Assembly: GCF_016219575.1 (NCBI RefSeq) | Contig: NZ_JACRMG010000005.1 | Span: 223,799 to 287,798, forward strand | DNA length: 64,000 bases | Direction of reading: 5' to 3' | Source: Bradyrhizobium sp. | GTDB lineage: Bacteria > Pseudomonadota > Alphaproteobacteria > Rhizobiales > Xanthobacteraceae | Part shown: positions 1 through 7,745 of the stretch, piece after piece | Position numbering within the stretch: the first letter of the stretch is position 1 | How the letters are laid out: every line of letters begins with the position of its first letter | Position numbers and translations under genes: made by a program | Notes under the pieces: generated by a model | Databases searched by the model: none | What the model saw: only the letters and a program-made list of their open reading frames with translations | What the model was told of the DNA's origin: nothing

Positions 1-477
1 CGCGAGCGTCTCAACGAACTGAAGGCCGCGGAGGAAAAAGGCGGCGGCCGCGCCACCATCGACGAAATCCTGCGCGCGCTGGTCGGCCCCACCCTGCGCG
101 GCTGCCTCGGCCCCGACCGCGAGGGCTCGACCGCGGCGCGCTTCATGATCCGCGCGTCGATCGAATCGGTGCCGCCGATCCGCCGCATCAAGAACCGCGA
201 GATCGATCACTTGCGCAAATTCGCCGCCGCGATGCGCCGCGCGCTGCCCGGCCGCGACGAGGCCGAGCTCTACTGGGGCCTGCACTTCGCGCTGTCGATG
301 GCCCACCACACCATCCGCGAAAAGGAGCGGCTGGCGAAGCTGTCGGAGGGCAAGTGCGACCTAAACGACGTTGCTGGTATCGTCGATCGCGTGGTGGGCG
401 TGGCGGCGATGGCGTTGACGGCCGAGCCCGTCGAGAAACGGCAGCCGGCGCGGCTGGTGGCGCGCGACGCGCGATAG
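1..477 (+). CDS. TetR/AcrR-family transcriptional regulator, C-terminal part (5' end outside window)
   Basis: The frame is open from the first base to TAG at 475-477 (158 residues). It holds the helical ligand-binding and dimerisation half of a TetR/AcrR repressor. It reads as amphipathic helices with the family-typical sequence around LYWGLHFALSMAHHTI and a basic, disordered tail. The helix-turn-helix that would bind DNA must lie upstream of the window, so neither operator nor ligand can be inferred. The segment ALVGPTLRG...RFMIRASIES followed by REIDHLRKFAAAMRRALP resembles the C-terminal domain found in PsrA-like TetR members, which respond to fatty acyl ligands. That subfamily placement is tentative. 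Confidence 0.75.
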   Translation, partial: RERLNELKAAEEKGGGRATIDEILRALVGPTLRGCLGPDREGSTAARFMIRASIESVPPIRRIKNREIDHLRKFAAAMRRALPGRDEAELYWGLHFALSMAHHTIREKERLAKLSEGKCDLNDVAGIVDRVVGVAAMALTAEPVEKRQPARLVARDAR

Positions 478-485
478 CCTGCCCC

Positions 486-2501
486 CTACTTCACCTCCCG
501 GATCGTCATCGCCGGATTCGTCGCAAAGAAATTGTGCGGCATCAGGGTGAAGCCGAACCAGTGGGTCGGCATGACCGGCCAGTCCTCCATCCGCGTGATG
601 TGGTGAAAGCCGACCGTGTACCAGGCGACGATGTCGCGGTTGCCGATCGGCCGGTCGCGGGCGGTCCAGGCGCCCAGCGTGTCCGAGCCGTCGCTCATCA
701 TGGCAAAGCGCCCGCCGGCATATCGCTCCGAAGGCTGCCGGGGCGTCACCGAAAGCTGATAGTGCAGATAGGAATTGCGCCGCACCGGCGGATCGTCGGC
801 AGCGAGCAGAGGATGCACGTAGCTGCCTTCCGGCATCAGCATATAGCCGGGATGATGGCCGAGCGCGCTTTCCACATTGTGATTGCCGAAGTGATAGAGC
901 GCGGGCGAAGCCGGCTCGATGCGGCTGCGCGCCGCCTGTTCGCTTGCCGGCATTTCGTGCGTGACCGCAAAGATCGAACGCCGGGGCAAGCCTTCCGGCA
1001 TCAACTGCTGCACCAGACGCTCGCGCATGAAATCGTTCGCGGTGCCGTCGATGTCGAGATCGAGGCGGAAGTTGAAATAATGACTGTGGAACGGCGCCAC
1101 CAGGCCCGGCGCGATCAGGGTTCCCCAGCGTGTGTCGGCCGCCGCCGTTGCGTCCTTCATCGACTGGCTCGCCACACCCTTGACGGCGTCGATGCCGGTC
1201 GCGCCGATGGCAATGCGGATGCTGCCGTCCTGGCGGAAGACATAGTCGACTAGGTAGTCGTAATTGCCGATCGCGGAGGCCGAGCGCACCACGAGTTCGC
1301 TGGCCGGCCGGCCGACGGTCGGCTTCGGGTCTTGCGGCGTATTGCCGACGATCTCGAAATGCCGCCAGGCGGGATCGCCGATCGATCGCTCGAACAGGCA
1401 AATCGCATTCGCAATCGGCATCGGTTCGCCATTGTCCTGCGGCATGGTGACGGCAAGGAAGCGGGCATAGGACGGACAGTCGACGCCCGGGCGCAGCGGG
1501 CTCAGGAGATTGCCGAAACCATACTCGCCGCTGTCCATGTAGGTCCGCCAGTACCAGGCCTGGTCCGGATCCATATAGGGCACGAAGACTTCGGACAGGT
1601 GCATCTGGTAGGCGACCGAGCGCCAGCGCGCGCCGTCGCGCACCTCGACCATCGAGAGCACCGTCCCCGGCCGGATGTCGGCGCGCAGGTGAAAACGCCA
1701 GATGTCCCAGCCGAAGCGGCCGTCCTCCGTCCTGATGTTGTCGCCGCCGGGCTGGGAAAGGCTGGCTGCCCTGGTCTCCGGCCGCAGCGCACCGCGCGCG
1801 GCGACCTCAGCCTCGTCATAACCCCAGCCCTCGGTCGGGACCGGCACAACGCCGGCATCGATCACGTCGATCGCCTTGCCGGCCTTCAGATCGAAGGTCG
1901 CAAACAGGCCTTCGATCGGGCGAGCCCACGCATTGGATTGGATTGGCTTGGCGAAGCACGGGACTTTGAGGAGGCGCTGGCCCTGCTCTTCCCTGGCGCC
2001 GAAATTTCCGGCGGTCAGCGGCACGCAATACACCTGATCCGGCGCGAAACCGCGCTTGGCCAGCGCCTCCACCATGCGCGGATCCGCTTTCGCCATGTCG
2101 CCGGCGCCCATCATCTCGCCCAGCAGCAAGGCCGGCTCGCCGGTGAGCGGTCGCCATGCCGTGATGCGGCCGGCCAACAGATCGATGGCGGCTTCATACA
2201 CCGTGCCGGCCTCGTTCACGACGGCGATGGCGCGCCGGGGCAGAGTCGTGCCCGGACGCCACGCCAACACCTCGGCCTTTTCTGGCTCGTCGAGATCGAC
2301 GCTGTGAAAGCGCGCGCGCGACCCGATCTTGCCTTCCGCAATCAGAATGGACTTCACGCGGCCGAGTTCGTCGCCGGTCAATGCGTCGAGCGGATGCGCA
2401 TTTTTCGCGTCCTGGGCAGTGGCGGAGAACGGCGAGAGCAACAGGATCACCGCCGCCAAACGCCGCGTCCAAATCGCCCCCCGAGACATCGATCCATGCA
2501 T
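486..2501 (-). CDS. Copper-containing primary-amine oxidase (topaquinone), secreted
   Basis: Oxidatively deaminates primary amines to aldehydes, releasing ammonia and H2O2; expected in the periplasm. The key residues can be seen. Precursor tyrosine of topaquinone is in SAIGNYDYLVDY (Tyr about 414), catalytic-base Asp in YMDSGEYG (about 323), copper ligands are the HSH pair (about 472/474) and a third His in HHITRMEDWPVMP (about 634). A signal peptide (TRRLAAVILLLSPFSATAQ) precedes N2/N3-like domains. The 671-residue length fits the family. I chose ATG at 2501 because GGAGAT lies 8 nt upstream; the same frame is open to 2546 and a second ATG is at 2489. It stands alone and converges on the TetR gene. 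All active-site residues are present, so it should be functional. The substrate is unknown. Confidence 0.93.
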   Translation of the reverse strand: MHGSMSRGAIWTRRLAAVILLLSPFSATAQDAKNAHPLDALTGDELGRVKSILIAEGKIGSRARFHSVDLDEPEKAEVLAWRPGTTLPRRAIAVVNEAGTVYEAAIDLLAGRITAWRPLTGEPALLLGEMMGAGDMAKADPRMVEALAKRGFAPDQVYCVPLTAGNFGAREEQGQRLLKVPCFAKPIQSNAWARPIEGLFATFDLKAGKAIDVIDAGVVPVPTEGWGYDEAEVAARGALRPETRAASLSQPGGDNIRTEDGRFGWDIWRFHLRADIRPGTVLSMVEVRDGARWRSVAYQMHLSEVFVPYMDPDQAWYWRTYMDSGEYGFGNLLSPLRPGVDCPSYARFLAVTMPQDNGEPMPIANAICLFERSIGDPAWRHFEIVGNTPQDPKPTVGRPASELVVRSASAIGNYDYLVDYVFRQDGSIRIAIGATGIDAVKGVASQSMKDATAAADTRWGTLIAPGLVAPFHSHYFNFRLDLDIDGTANDFMRERLVQQLMPEGLPRRSIFAVTHEMPASEQAARSRIEPASPALYHFGNHNVESALGHHPGYMLMPEGSYVHPLLAADDPPVRRNSYLHYQLSVTPRQPSERYAGGRFAMMSDGSDTLGAWTARDRPIGNRDIVAWYTVGFHHITRMEDWPVMPTHWFGFTLMPHNFFATNPAMTIREVK

Positions 2502-2636
2502 GCGCCGATCTCCGTGCAGGAAACTGCCTGCGCGAAATCTGCGCAAACTCCACGGCGAAGTCTAGTTCAAGTCAGGCGATCCGCCAAAGGCGCGACGGTC
2601 AAACCGGCGCAAGCACCGTGCCGCCGGAAAGCGCGC

Positions 2637-3860
2637 CTAGATGACCTTCCGCTCCTTCAGCCCGGCCACCTTCGCCTCGTCGTAGCCGATGCCGGCCAGC
2701 ACTTCGCTGGTGTTGGCCCCTAACAGCGGCGGGGCGCGGTATTCCTTCACGGGGGTGCCGGAGAAGGTGATGGCATTGCGGATCAGCGACAGGTCGGGCT
2801 CGAAGGGGTGATTGACCTTGACCCGCATGCCGCGCGACTGCACGTGCGGGTCGTTGAACACCTGCGAGAAGTCGTTGATCGGGCCCGAGGGCACGCCGGC
2901 CTTCTCCAGCTCATCGAGCCAGTGGGCGACCGGCTTCTGCAGGAACAGGCCGGCGAAGATCGCCATGATCTCCTTGCCGTGGACGACGCGGTCGTTGTTC
3001 TTGATGAATTTCGGATCGCTCGCGAGTTCCGGCCGGCCGAGCACCTCGCAGGTGCGCGCGAACTGGCCGTCATTGCCGACCACCAGCATCAATTCGCCGT
3101 CGGTGCAGCGGAACACGCCGGCCGGCATGCCGCCGTTGCCCCAGGTGCCGCGGCGCGGCGGGGTGACGCCGTTGACGAGGAATATCTGCGCGTAGTGCGA
3201 CAGCGAGGCGATCACGGTGTCGAACAGGCAGACGTCGACATGCTGCCCCTCCCCCGTTGCCTTGCGGTGATAGAGCGCGGCGAGGATGCCGATCGAGGAG
3301 TTCATGCCGGTCATGTAGTCGACGATCGACGGGCCGACCTTCATCGGCCCCGCGCCGGGTTCGCCATCAAGATGCCCGGTGACGCTCATCAGGCCACCCA
3401 TCGCCTGCAGGATGGCGTCATAGCCGGCGCGCGGCGCGTAAGGTCCGGTCTGGCCGAAGCCGGTTACGGAGGCGTAGATGATGGATGGGTTGATCGCCTT
3501 GATCGACTCGTAGTCGAGCCCGTAGCGCTTGAGGTCGCCGACCTTGTAGTTCTCCATGAAGACGTCGCAGCCCTTGGCGATGTCGCGGATGATCTGCTGC
3601 CCCTCGGGGCTTGCGATATTGACGGTGACCGACTTCTTGTTGCGGTTGGCGCAGAGATAGAAGGAATTGTTGTTGTTGGCCTTGCCCTCGGGGTCTTTCA
3701 GGTAGGGCGGGCCGAAGGCGCGGGCATCGTCGCCGCCGCCGGGGCGCTCGATCTTGATCACCTCGGCGCCGAGATCGGCCAGCATCTGCGCCGACAGGGG
3801 ACCGGCCAGCACGCGCGTGAGGTCGAGAATCTTGATGCCGGTAAGCGGCAGGGCCGACAT
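2637..3860 (-). CDS. CoA-transferase family III (CaiB/BaiF) protein
   Basis: Transfers CoA between carboxylic acids through an aspartyl-CoA anhydride intermediate. The 407-residue protein begins MSALPLTGIKILDLTRVLAGP, the usual family start. It carries the N-terminal Rossmann-like block (ADLGAEVIKIERP), the NxNKKSVTVN strand and the catalytic Asp in VGPSIVDYMTG, at the position of Asp169 of formyl-CoA transferase. The start at 3860 is set by GGAGG seven bases upstream, although the frame is open to 3962. No acyl-CoA synthetase or dehydrogenase is adjacent, so the acid substrate cannot be named. A 16-bp palindrome lies about 30 bp upstream of the start. Confidence 0.92.
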   Translation of the reverse strand: MSALPLTGIKILDLTRVLAGPLSAQMLADLGAEVIKIERPGGGDDARAFGPPYLKDPEGKANNNNSFYLCANRNKKSVTVNIASPEGQQIIRDIAKGCDVFMENYKVGDLKRYGLDYESIKAINPSIIYASVTGFGQTGPYAPRAGYDAILQAMGGLMSVTGHLDGEPGAGPMKVGPSIVDYMTGMNSSIGILAALYHRKATGEGQHVDVCLFDTVIASLSHYAQIFLVNGVTPPRRGTWGNGGMPAGVFRCTDGELMLVVGNDGQFARTCEVLGRPELASDPKFIKNNDRVVHGKEIMAIFAGLFLQKPVAHWLDELEKAGVPSGPINDFSQVFNDPHVQSRGMRVKVNHPFEPDLSLIRNAITFSGTPVKEYRAPPLLGANTSEVLAGIGYDEAKVAGLKERKVI

Positions 3861-3888
3861 GGCGGTTCCTCCAGAGTGCTGTTCTTGA

Positions 3889-3904
3889 CGCGGGAACTCC
3901 CGCG
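3889..3904. promoter_or_regulatory. Palindrome upstream of the CoA-transferase gene
   Basis: CGCGGGAACTCCCGCG is a 7-bp perfect inverted repeat around AC, 29-44 bp upstream of the CoA-transferase ATG on the minus strand. The position suits an operator in the 5' untranslated or core promoter region. No regulator is known for it, and GC-rich palindromes also occur by chance here. Confidence 0.3.
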
Positions 3905-4054
3905 ATGTTCTGGGGAAGCCGAATATACTATTTTTCGGCTGCGAGTACTGCACCGGCGGCATGAAGCCATACTTGAACCGCCGCGGTCGGGCGGACGCGG
4001 CGCAGCATCAGGCAATCCGGACCCGCCATTCGATCGTTGTTCGCGCAACGCGCG

Positions 4055-4084
4055 GTGGTAGTCTTGGCAGTGGTAGTCTTGGCG
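4055..4084. repeat. Tandem direct repeat of 15 bp (two copies)
   Basis: The unit GTGGTAGTCTTGGCA is repeated twice head to tail (second copy ends in G). It lies just upstream of the Shine-Dalgarno sequence of the small membrane protein that starts at 4107. It looks like a simple slippage duplication. Confidence 0.6.
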
Positions 4085-4106
4085 GCGGGACAAGTCGGGA
4101 GACGGC

Positions 4107-4529
4107 ATGAGGCCTTCACGGATCGCTCTCGGTCTCACCATCGCCGCCGCGATCACGGCGCCGTTCGTTGCCGGCACGTCGCGACCCACGGCCAACGCGC
4201 AGACGTGGATCGCGCTCACGCCGGAACAGCGGGCGGAGATCGCCGCGAAACTCGAGCGCTCGGGGAACTGCCGCTTTTTCGAGACCCAGGTCGAGGCGCG
4301 CGACGTGCTCGGGCTGAAGGTCGACCCCGGGGATATCGACGATGCCCTCGCGTGCCACCGCGAGCAGGATGCGCTGCGCGACGGCGGCAAGATGCAGGCC
4401 AATTTCTCCCTGCCGCGCTATCTCGCGGTCAACGGCGCGGTTGCGCTGGCGAGCGCGCTCGGCATGCTGGGGCTCGCGATGGTGCTCCCTGCCCTGCGCC
4501 GGCGCGCGCGATGGCGGCTCGGGAGTTGA
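4107..4529 (+). CDS. Hypothetical membrane-anchored protein, 140 aa
   Basis: I do not recognise a family. An N-terminal signal or anchor (IALGLTIAAAITAPFVAG) is followed by a polar region of about 75 residues containing two Cys (SGNCRFFETQ and ALACHRE). A second hydrophobic helix follows (LAVNGAVALASALGMLGLAMVLPAL) and then a basic tail RRRARWRLGS. This suggests a periplasmic loop between two membrane segments, with the two Cys possibly forming a disulphide. GGGAG lies 7 nt upstream of the ATG. The gene converges on the M20 peptidase with 6 bp between the stops. Coding character is normal for the window. Confidence 0.7.
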   Translation: MRPSRIALGLTIAAAITAPFVAGTSRPTANAQTWIALTPEQRAEIAAKLERSGNCRFFETQVEARDVLGLKVDPGDIDDALACHREQDALRDGGKMQANFSLPRYLAVNGAVALASALGMLGLAMVLPALRRRARWRLGS

Positions 4530-4535
4530 GCACGC

Positions 4536-5741
4536 TCACCGCATGGTCGCGAGCTGCACGGCCAGCGCGCAGGCCTTGTCGTATTCGTCGAGATTGATCC
4601 ACTCGTCTGTCGTGTGCGGCTCGTTCTGCCCGGCGCCGAAGGTCACCGTGGGAACGCCATGGCGGACCATCCAGTTGGCATCGAGCCCGCCATTGGCAGC
4701 GCGGATGGCCGGTGCTGCGCCGATGCCGGACACCGCCGCGACCGCGCGCTTGACCACGGGCAGGCTCTCCTTCATGCGGAATGGATAGTAATCGGTCTCG
4801 GCCTTGAACCTGACCTTGCCTGTCTTGCCGTCGCTGTTCTTGACGCGCCTTGCGGCCTTCTCGAACGCCGTCTTGTAGGCCCTGGTGATCTCCTTGAAGA
4901 ATCTTGCATCGTGGCTGCGGCTTTCGCCGCGCACATGCACATAGTCGGTGACGACATTGGTGGCATCGCCCGCCGGGCGGCCCTCGCCGCCGGTGACGGG
5001 ACCGACATTGCTGGTGCCTTGCCTCTTCTCCTGCCCCTTGCCCTTCACCACCTTGCCGAACCAGCCGCCGGCCTTCAAATCGGCGAGTGCGAGCGCGAGA
5101 ATCATGGTCGAGGAGATGCCGCGCTCGGGTGCAACACCGGCATGCGAGGCGCGGCCGAAAATCTCGACCTGCCAGCGATCCGCGCCGACCGCGCCGATGG
5201 TGACATTGGAGGCGGCGCCGCCGTCGAAATTGAAGGCCATCACGGGCGAGCCGAGCTCCGCGGTCCTGACGTGGCGCGCGCCGTAGAGCCCGCTCTCCTC
5301 GCGCACGCAGAACAACAGGGTGATCGGCGGATGATCGAGATTCTGTTTGGCGAGCTCGGCCGCCAGCGTGACGAGCACGCCGCAGCCGCAGCGGTTGTCG
5401 CCGCCGAGCGCCGTCTTCGCCTCGTTGACGATTCTGCGCCCCGAAATCTTCGGCTTGGCGCCGGCACACAGCGGCACGGTGTCCATATGGGTCATGAACA
5501 TGATCCGCGGCTGGTTGTGCATCGCGCCGCGGCCGGGCAGATCGACGATGAGGTTGCCGGTCTCGGTCGGCACGGGAATGCGCGTGTTGGCGTCGTCGAG
5601 CCGGATCGTGTCCGCTGGCACGCCGACCTCCCGCAGCGCCGCACTTAGCTCGCGCCCGATCGCCGCTTCCTTGCCGGTCACGCCCTCGACGGCGAGGAAG
5701 CGCATGAGACGGTCGGTGGCGGCTTTGACGTCAACGGGCAT
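4536..5741 (-). CDS. M20-family metallopeptidase, peptidase T-like
   Basis: A zinc-dependent exopeptidase of the tripeptidase T / carboxypeptidase G2 fold. The metal-site residues are visible in order: His85 and Asp87 in MTHMDTVP, bridging Asp115 in LGGDNRCGCG, the catalytic Glu pair 148/149 in REESGLYG, Asp173 in NFDGG, and the C-terminal His in NEPHTTDEW. The dimerisation domain spans roughly residues 185-300 (SHAGVAPERG). The 401-residue length is close to PepT. ATG at 5741 starts the conserved sequence MPVDVKAATDRL; the open frame extends upstream to 5822 only because it reads through a dispersed palindromic repeat (5773-5815). No obvious operon partners. Confidence 0.9.
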   Translation of the reverse strand: MPVDVKAATDRLMRFLAVEGVTGKEAAIGRELSAALREVGVPADTIRLDDANTRIPVPTETGNLIVDLPGRGAMHNQPRIMFMTHMDTVPLCAGAKPKISGRRIVNEAKTALGGDNRCGCGVLVTLAAELAKQNLDHPPITLLFCVREESGLYGARHVRTAELGSPVMAFNFDGGAASNVTIGAVGADRWQVEIFGRASHAGVAPERGISSTMILALALADLKAGGWFGKVVKGKGQEKRQGTSNVGPVTGGEGRPAGDATNVVTDYVHVRGESRSHDARFFKEITRAYKTAFEKAARRVKNSDGKTGKVRFKAETDYYPFRMKESLPVVKRAVAAVSGIGAAPAIRAANGGLDANWMVRHGVPTVTFGAGQNEPHTTDEWINLDEYDKACALAVQLATMR

Positions 5742-5772
5742 GATGAAGGACCTTGGTTGCGGTGCGTTCGAG

Positions 5773-5815
5773 CATCCTTCGAGATGCATCGCTGCGCAAG
5801 GCTCTTCAGGATGAG
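5773..5815. repeat. Dispersed palindromic repeat, family A (single unit)
   Basis: CATCCTTCGAGATG ... CTTCAGGATGAGG has complementary ends (CATCCT/AGGATG) and matches one half of the composite elements at 16047-16139 and 10714-10814. It lies between the M20 peptidase and the DUF454 gene. Confidence 0.7.
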
Positions 5816-5833
5816 GCGCCAAGGACCGATGTG

Positions 5834-6211
5834 CTAGGCGGAAGAATCCTCATCGGCCATCGCCGGTCGCGACACGACGTAGGCCGCGCAGGCGAGGAAC
5901 GAAAGCCCCACGACCGCGGCAAGCGGCGGCGACGGATCGGCGCTGTACCAGAAGACGAAAAAGCCGACCGTCATGCCGGCGCAGGCCATGGCCTTGGCCG
6001 AACGCGGGATCGCGCCGGCGGCGCGCCAGTCCCGCAGCGATTTGCCGAACTTGGGATGATCGAGCAGCCATGCCTCCAGCCGGGGCGAGGAGCGCGCAAA
6101 GCACGCCGCCGCAATGATCAGGAAAACCGTCCCCGGCATCAGCGGCATCACGAGCCCGATCACGCCCAGCGCGACCATCACCCAACCGAGGCCGAAATAC
6201 ATCATGCGCAT
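5834..6211 (-). CDS. DUF454 / YbaN-family inner-membrane protein
   Basis: The 125-residue protein matches the YbaN (DUF454) pattern. An N-terminal membrane helix (GLGWVMVALGVIGLVMPLMPGTVFLIIAAACFARSSPRLEAWL) carries the PLMPGTVF and CFARSSPRL signatures. These are followed by the soluble HPKFGKSLRDWRAAGAIPRSAK motif and two more helices (MACAGMTVGFFVFW and PLAAVVGLSFLACAAYVV). The function of the family is not established. AGGCGG lies upstream of ATG 6211; a further in-frame ATG is two codons in. The tRNA-Gly gene follows upstream on the same strand. Confidence 0.85.
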   Translation of the reverse strand: MRMMYFGLGWVMVALGVIGLVMPLMPGTVFLIIAAACFARSSPRLEAWLLDHPKFGKSLRDWRAAGAIPRSAKAMACAGMTVGFFVFWYSADPSPPLAAVVGLSFLACAAYVVSRPAMADEDSSA

Positions 6212-6270
6212 CAGAGCTGCCGCCTGCAGTGTGTTCGAACAAGGAATGCTCGCTCCCGGCTGACGCGCTG

Positions 6271-6306
6271 GCCTGCCGAGCCGTAGCTCGCGAAGCGAGC
6301 GAAGGC
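6271..6306. repeat. Hairpin repeat abutting the 3' end of tRNA-Gly
   Basis: Directly next to the tRNA CCA end lies a sequence containing GCTCGC-GAA-GCGAGC (6286-6300) and the core GCCGTAG. A related element with the same GCCGTAG and GCGAAGCG cores abuts the CCA of tRNA-Tyr at 9498-9559. No T-run follows, so it is not a classical terminator. Confidence 0.5.
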
Positions 6307-6380
6307 TGGAGCGGGTGAAGGGAATCGAACCCTCGTATTCAGCTTGGAAGGCTGCTGCTCTACCATTGAGCTACACCCGC
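6307..6380 (-). tRNA. tRNA-Gly (anticodon TCC)
   Basis: On the minus strand GCGGGTG (acceptor) pairs with CACCCGC and is followed by T and an encoded CCA. The D arm is AGCTCAATGGTAGAGC, the anticodon arm CAGCCTTCCAAGCTG shows anticodon TCC, and the T arm contains GGTTCGATTCC. 74 nt including CCA. The structure is complete and canonical. Confidence 0.97.
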
Positions 6381-6510
6381 GCTAGGGGGTGACCTAACAC
6401 GGCGCGCCACGGGTCTCAACCGCTGTGCAAGCCTCAAAATATGCAGTTCCGGCCTTAGATTCCAGGTCGCTGAGCGCGCCCCGGAATGACGGACAAGGCG
6501 CGCCAGGCCC

Positions 6511-6539
6511 TTAACGGCAGCCGATTCGCCGCCTATATT
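6511..6539 (+). promoter_or_regulatory. Putative sigma-70-type promoter of the 14-codon unit
   Basis: TTAACG (6511-6516), a 17-bp spacer and TATATT (6534-6539) form a good vegetative promoter. Transcription would begin near 6546, about 16 nt before the strong Shine-Dalgarno sequence at 6559-6572. The match is by eye, but spacing to every downstream element is consistent. Confidence 0.55.
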
Positions 6540-6562
6540 GGATTCTCCACTAACAACGAAAG

Positions 6563-6629
6563 GAGGTGATCCAGTGTCTTGTTTCAAGCGCTGTCACCTC
6601 GCTGGGATCGCCCGCTAAGGCCTGACAGC
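6563..6629 (+). promoter_or_regulatory. Mutually exclusive hairpins around the short ORF
   Basis: GAGGTGA (6563-6569, the Shine-Dalgarno core) is exactly complementary to TCACCTC (6594-6600) inside the ORF, so the ribosome site can be masked. GCTGTCA (6590-6596) is exactly complementary to TGACAGC (6623-6629) after the stop. The two stems share bases 6594-6596 and cannot both form. This is the layout of a translation-responsive switch. Base pairing was checked by eye only. Confidence 0.5.
6574..6618 (+). CDS. 14-codon short ORF (leader-peptide-like), GTG start
   Basis: GTG TCT TGT ... CGC TAA encodes (V/M)SCFKRCHLAGIAR. It is preceded by AAAGGAGGTGATCC (6559-6572), which is complementary to the whole 3' tail of 16S rRNA and spaced 7 nt from GTG after GGAGG. 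Such extended complementarity is rare for ordinary genes and argues that the ORF is translated. A promoter (6511-6539) and a strong terminator (6677-6710) bound it, giving a transcript of roughly 165 nt with no other gene. The peptide has two Cys and three basic residues. I know no family for it. It may be a regulatory leader, a small secreted or cytosolic peptide, or the translated part of a dual-function sRNA. Confidence 0.5.
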   Translation: MSCFKRCHLAGIAR

Positions 6630-6676
6630 CTGGCAACGGGGCGTTCTCAGCCCTGGACCAGCGAGACAACAGTTGG

Positions 6677-6715
6677 GGCGCGGCGGGAGTTTTTCCGCCG
6701 CGCCTTTTTTGTTTG
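6677..6715 (+). terminator. Rho-independent terminator of the short unit
   Basis: GGCGCGGCGG (6677-6686), loop GAGTTTTT, CCGCCGCGCC (6695-6704) and six T followed by GTTT. A perfect 10-bp GC stem makes it one of the strongest terminators in the window. Confidence 0.85.
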
Positions 6716-6722
6716 TCCTTGA

Positions 6723-6813
6723 GTCATTCCGGGGCGCGCGAAGCGCGAACCCGGAATCTGGAAATCGTCGATAGAGATTCCGGGTTCGGCCCTGCGGGCC
6801 GCCCCGGAATGAC
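6723..6813. repeat. Dispersed palindromic repeat, family B
   Basis: GTCATTCCGGGGC ... GCCCCGGAATGAC forms the terminal inverted repeat. An internal inverted repeat CCCGGAATCT / GATTCCGGG is also present. Nearly the same element is at 39026-39103, and a half copy (GCGCCCCGGAATGAC) ends near 6490. It does not overlap any gene. Confidence 0.8.
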
Positions 6814-6821
6814 GGGTGGGG

Positions 6822-7013
6822 TTAGATGCCGGCGGGACTGAGCGAGCGCGCGCGCGGGCCGCGGCGGGATTCGGTGAGGCGCTCGCCGCCGTTGAAGGCG
6901 GAGCTGCCGTAATAGCGGTGATGGCGGGGGACATCGTGCCAGTCGCCGCCGGTGTCGATCGCAGCCAGGCCGCGGGCGGTATCGCTGATGATGGTGGCTG
7001 ATTTCCGTGACAT
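6822..7013 (-). CDS. Hypothetical small protein, 63 aa
   Basis: No family recognised. The protein (MSRKSATIISDTARGLAAID...) has a polar N-terminus, a central aromatic/His stretch (GGDWHDVPRHHRYYGSSAF) and a basic tail. GGAGAGGGTC directly precedes the ATG, a convincing ribosome site, which is the main reason for accepting it. A repeat of family B ends just after its stop. Expression is not supported by anything else in the sequence. Confidence 0.55.
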   Translation of the reverse strand: MSRKSATIISDTARGLAAIDTGGDWHDVPRHHRYYGSSAFNGGERLTESRRGPRARSLSPAGI

Positions 7014-7183
7014 GACCCTCTCCGCTTGCGCAATTCCTGCGTTCTGCCCATCAGTCGTGCCCCGACTTCGCCACGTTCACACAGGCCACCCCGAAATCGT
7101 GTTTCAATTCGGTTTCGTGGGTGCGCGGATTGTCGGATTCGGCGCCGTTCCGGCGTCTTCCATCCGTGCGAATCGAAGGGAAA

Positions 7184-7582
7184 ATGAGGTTTTTGATGCT
7201 CTACGCCATTCTCGCCTATCACGTCGAAACCGAGGTGAATTCCTGGAGCGCGGAAGAAGACGCCGCGCTGATGGTCAACCTCCGCAAGGCCCATGAGCGG
7301 CTCAACCAGGTCGGCAAGCTCGGCCCCGCGGCGCGGCTCGGCGAAACCAGGAAAGCGCGCACCCTGCGCGGGCCCGGCGACGGCATGATGATCGACGGGC
7401 CGTTCGCCGAGACCAAGGAGCAGCTGCTCGGCTTCTATGTCGTGGATTTTCCGGACGAAGCCGCTGCCGATGACGCGGTGCGCCACCTGCGCCGCGCCAA
7501 TCCGAGCGCCGTCTATGAAGTGAGACCGATCCGGCTTTTCATTCCCGGCAACGCCTTCCCGGAGACTGCGGCCGAAAGTTGA
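7184..7582 (+). CDS. YCII-related domain protein (DGPF family)
   Basis: The 132-residue protein has the ferredoxin-like YCII fold signatures MRFLMLYAI at the start, the hydrophilic helix around EEDAALMVNLRKAHERL, and the diagnostic DGPFAETKEQLLGFYVVDFPDEAAADDAV. Members of this family are small cytosolic proteins, often next to ECF sigma factors; no sigma factor is adjacent here. ATG 7184 is preceded by GAAGGG. The reading frame is open upstream to 7121, but that part does not resemble the family. Biochemical role unknown. Confidence 0.85.
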   Translation: MRFLMLYAILAYHVETEVNSWSAEEDAALMVNLRKAHERLNQVGKLGPAARLGETRKARTLRGPGDGMMIDGPFAETKEQLLGFYVVDFPDEAAADDAVRHLRRANPSAVYEVRPIRLFIPGNAFPETAAES

Positions 7583-7745
7583 CGCCGACGGTGGATTTCT
7601 CGCGTTTTCGTCAATGGGTTAGGCGCCCGGCCCGCTTGCCAATGCGGTTCCCTCCGCCTAGCCTTTGCGCGGGCGCTTAGGGGTGGTGATGCAACCAGCA
7701 GGTATCTTCGCCTGAAGAGGGCGATCACATGAGCCGGAGGAATTG

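Noticed and set aside
6550..6590. 16S rRNA 3' end (GGATCACCTCCTTT) on the minus strand, suggesting an rRNA fragment
   Set aside because: Only 14 nt match; the flanks do not resemble 16S helix 45. It is better explained as a Shine-Dalgarno on the plus strand.
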